Assembly: GCA_015222055.1 (NCBI GenBank)
Contig: JADFUR010000022.1
Location: forward strand, 1-36,451
Reading direction: 5' to 3'
Source: Bacteroidota bacterium
GTDB lineage: Bacteria > Bacteroidota > Bacteroidia > Bacteroidales > B39-G9
DNA: 36,451 bases
The stretch's first letter is position 1. Each line of letters begins with the position of its first letter. Under the pieces are notes generated by a model, which had not been told where the DNA came from, did not search any database, and saw only the letters and a list, made by a program, of their open reading frames with translations. The translations under genes were made by a program, and so were the position numbers. This document shows, piece after piece, positions 35,292 to 36,451 of the stretch.

Positions 35292-36085
35292 AAAGCTTCG
35301 TCATTTTCATCATAATTCCTAACTGAAAATGGTGCTTCTCTATAAAAAACCAACTCATAATCTATTACTTCTCCATCCTTAGAAGCTAACCAAGGCATAT
35401 CTCTATGTGAATAATCACTTATTGCTGATGCTGACCAATCAGAATATTGATCAATTACTTTATCAATAACATCTTTTTCCGTTGCACTTAAATTTAATAA
35501 ATTAGGTTTTGATAAGGGTAAATACCTTGTTTGAAGATATCCATGATAATCAGTCTTAAATCTTTTTAATTGTTTCTGATTAATCATTTGATTAATAATT
35601 GAGTCAAGCTTTTGAGGAACCGGACCGTAGGGCAATTTTCTGTATTCAGCACCACTTAAATGCTCTTCAAATAATTCATAATAATTAAAATCCATAAAAT
35701 ATAGGAGTTTATATAAAAGTGTTTCTCCCACATTCGGTTTTCCAGCACACCTTTCAAGAATATACAATAAAATATTCTTAAACTTATTCACTTTGAGCTC
35801 TGGTATTGAAACCCTTAAAGTTTGCTGTTCTAATGCTTTATCTTCTTCAATTATATACTCTGTTAATCTATAATCGGATGATAAGAGTTTATCAATTGAA
35901 ATTGATAAAATATCAGATATTTTCTTTAGTTCAAGAACTGAAAGATTTCTATTTCCTAACTCTATTTGAGTAACAGATGGTCGAGACATATTAAGCATCT
36001 TTGCTAAATCGTCCTGAGAATACCCTTTACTTTTTCTCAACTCTGATATTCGGAATCCTATTTCTTTTTGAGTTATTGTCTTCAT
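35288..36085 (-). CDS. HTH-Panacea (DUF4065) antitoxin
   Basis: A 265-residue protein: an XRE-type helix-turn-helix (about residues 8-68: ISELRKSKGYSQDDLAKMLN, SRPSVTQIELGNRNLS) joined to a Panacea/DUF4065 domain (about 98-245) with LLYKLLYFMDF and the diagnostic LPYGPVP at 151-157. Panacea domains are known as antitoxin (PanA) domains that pair with many unrelated toxins. The ATG at 36085 is preferred to an upstream frame start at 36133, because the promoter lies between them. It overlaps the toxin gene by four bases. The HTH suggests autorepression through the repeats upstream. Confidence 0.88.
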   Translation of the reverse strand: MKTITQKEIGFRISELRKSKGYSQDDLAKMLNMSRPSVTQIELGNRNLSVLELKKISDILSISIDKLLSSDYRLTEYIIEEDKALEQQTLRVSIPELKVNKFKNILLYILERCAGKPNVGETLLYKLLYFMDFNYYELFEEHLSGAEYRKLPYGPVPQKLDSIINQMINQKQLKRFKTDYHGYLQTRYLPLSKPNLLNLSATEKDVIDKVIDQYSDWSASAISDYSHRDMPWLASKDGEVIDYELVFYREAPFSVRNYDENDEAL

Positions 36086-36102
36086 AGTTTTAGTTTTCAA
36101 GA

Positions 36103-36134
36103 CAAAAATACAAAATGTTTCAATATAAAACAAA
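36103..36134 (-). promoter_or_regulatory. Promoter of the toxin-antitoxin operon
   Basis: On the minus strand TTTG (36134-36131), a 20-base spacer and TATTTTTG (36110-36103) match the Bacteroidota -33/-7 pattern. The box ends 17 bases before the chosen ATG, which supports that start. Confidence 0.65.
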
Positions 36135-36149
36135 TCAATGTTTTAATAT
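36115..36149. promoter_or_regulatory. Candidate operator: two 12-bp direct repeats
   Basis: ATGTTTCAATAT (36115-36126) and ATGTTTTAATAT (36138-36149) differ at one base and are spaced 23 bp centre to centre, about two helical turns. One lies between the -33 and -7 elements and the other just upstream of the -33, as expected for an autoregulating HTH antitoxin. Low complexity means chance cannot be excluded. Confidence 0.4.
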
Positions 36150-36152
36150 CTA

Positions 36153-36267
36153 TCTTTTAAAAATATTGCAACTATTAAAAACATTTATCATACTGGTATT
36201 GAATATGTTGAAGATAATAAATAAATTTGGGAAATTGATATATTGTTGAATTGTTAAATTGTTGATT
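36153..36267 (+). pseudogene. Right copy of the direct repeat: diverged C-terminal remnant of a 7TM-HD gene
   Basis: Codons 36153-36224 read SFKNIATIKNIYHTGIEYVE then DNK and stop, aligning with SLKNIFKNKIKNIYHTRIEY then PEENK at the end of the intact gene (33942-34019), with a two-codon deletion. The trailer after the stop also matches for about 40 bases. An in-frame stop three codons upstream shows that this is only a fragment. It is probably a piece of another allele brought in or left by insertion or recombination. Confidence 0.8.
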
Positions 36268-36275
36268 AAAAATTT

Positions 36276-36380
36276 TTAGTAATAAAAGCGGGTCAAGTAC
36301 AAAAGTTGTGGAAATAAATCTATTAAAATTTTATATTTGCTGTGTTTTGAATATTTTATGTAGAAGTCATCTTGATTCAT
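36276..36380 (-). CDS. Doubtful 34-residue open frame near the window edge
   Basis: An ATG frame of 34 codons (MNQDDFYIKYSKHSKYKILI onward) ends at TAA at 36276. Its N-terminus faintly suggests the start of a truncated transposase-like protein, but I cannot assign a family and it may not be a gene. It lies just beyond the right repeat copy and is preceded on its strand by two small palindromes. Confidence 0.2.
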   Translation of the reverse strand: MNQDDFYIKYSKHSKYKILIDLFPQLLYLTRFYY

Positions 36381-36405
36381 TTAAAGCAATTGAGAAATGT
36401 ATTAC

Positions 36406-36450
36406 GCCACGAAGTGGCAACTTATTTACCTTCGGTGAGCTCGCAAGCTC
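36406..36450. repeat. Two short GC-rich palindromes at the window edge
   Basis: GCCAC-GAA-GTGGC (36406-36418) and GAGCT-CGCA-AGCTC (36437-36450) are perfect 5-bp hairpins in otherwise AT-rich DNA, 18 bases apart. They resemble REP-like or IS200/IS605-type end hairpins, but the window stops before any partner sequence. Confidence 0.45.
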
Positions 36451-36451
36451 G

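Overview
The window is AT-rich chromosomal DNA from a member of the Bacteroidota, most likely a Bacteroidales- or Marinilabiliales-like organism. This rests on Bacteroidota-type promoter boxes (TAnnTTTG, several with a TTG/TTTG about 18-20 bases upstream), a DUF2795 miniprotein, the DUF5063/exonuclease/RlmI trio, and the recQ / guaB / parvulin / MoxR / OstA gene order, which I recall as common in this phylum. I see no rRNA, tRNA or CRISPR array.

Layout. Bases 1-3383 (minus) hold histidine degradation: hutI then a fused ftcD. Bases 3581-6558 (plus) encode a TPR hybrid histidine kinase. recG (minus) follows, divergent from a SAM methyltransferase, a PduO-type cobalamin adenosyltransferase and the DUF2795 gene. 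Bases 10726-19191 (minus) form an envelope-biogenesis block: guaB, a two-domain parvulin, a parvulin-related lipoprotein, a SurA-like chaperone, a MoxR ATPase and an OstA-like protein. recQ diverges from guaB and precedes DUF5063, a DEDD exonuclease and rlmI. A Cache/PAS histidine kinase converges on rlmI. Sulfate activation and reduction follow, with cysH divergent from cysDN. Then come a Nudix hydrolase, a YbjQ-like protein with a 39-residue membrane miniprotein not previously listed, an SH3-NlpC/P60 peptidase, and a divergent 7TM-HD (PgpH-type) c-di-AMP phosphodiesterase.

The right end (about 34020-36270) is the accessory part. It carries an HTH-Panacea (DUF4065) antitoxin with an ATGA-overlapping RelE-like toxin, and about 140 bases downstream of the toxin a 690-nt group II intron in the same orientation that has a canonical domain V but no reverse transcriptase ORF. 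Both are enclosed by an imperfect direct repeat of the 3' end of the 7TM-HD gene: the intact gene end on the left and a diverged, truncated copy of the same C-terminal codons and trailer on the right. This looks like an insertion or recombination scar at the 3' end of a housekeeping gene and is the best candidate for something undescribed here.

Several gene starts were moved downstream, because the longest open frame begins at a TTG that lies inside or beside a promoter -7 box.
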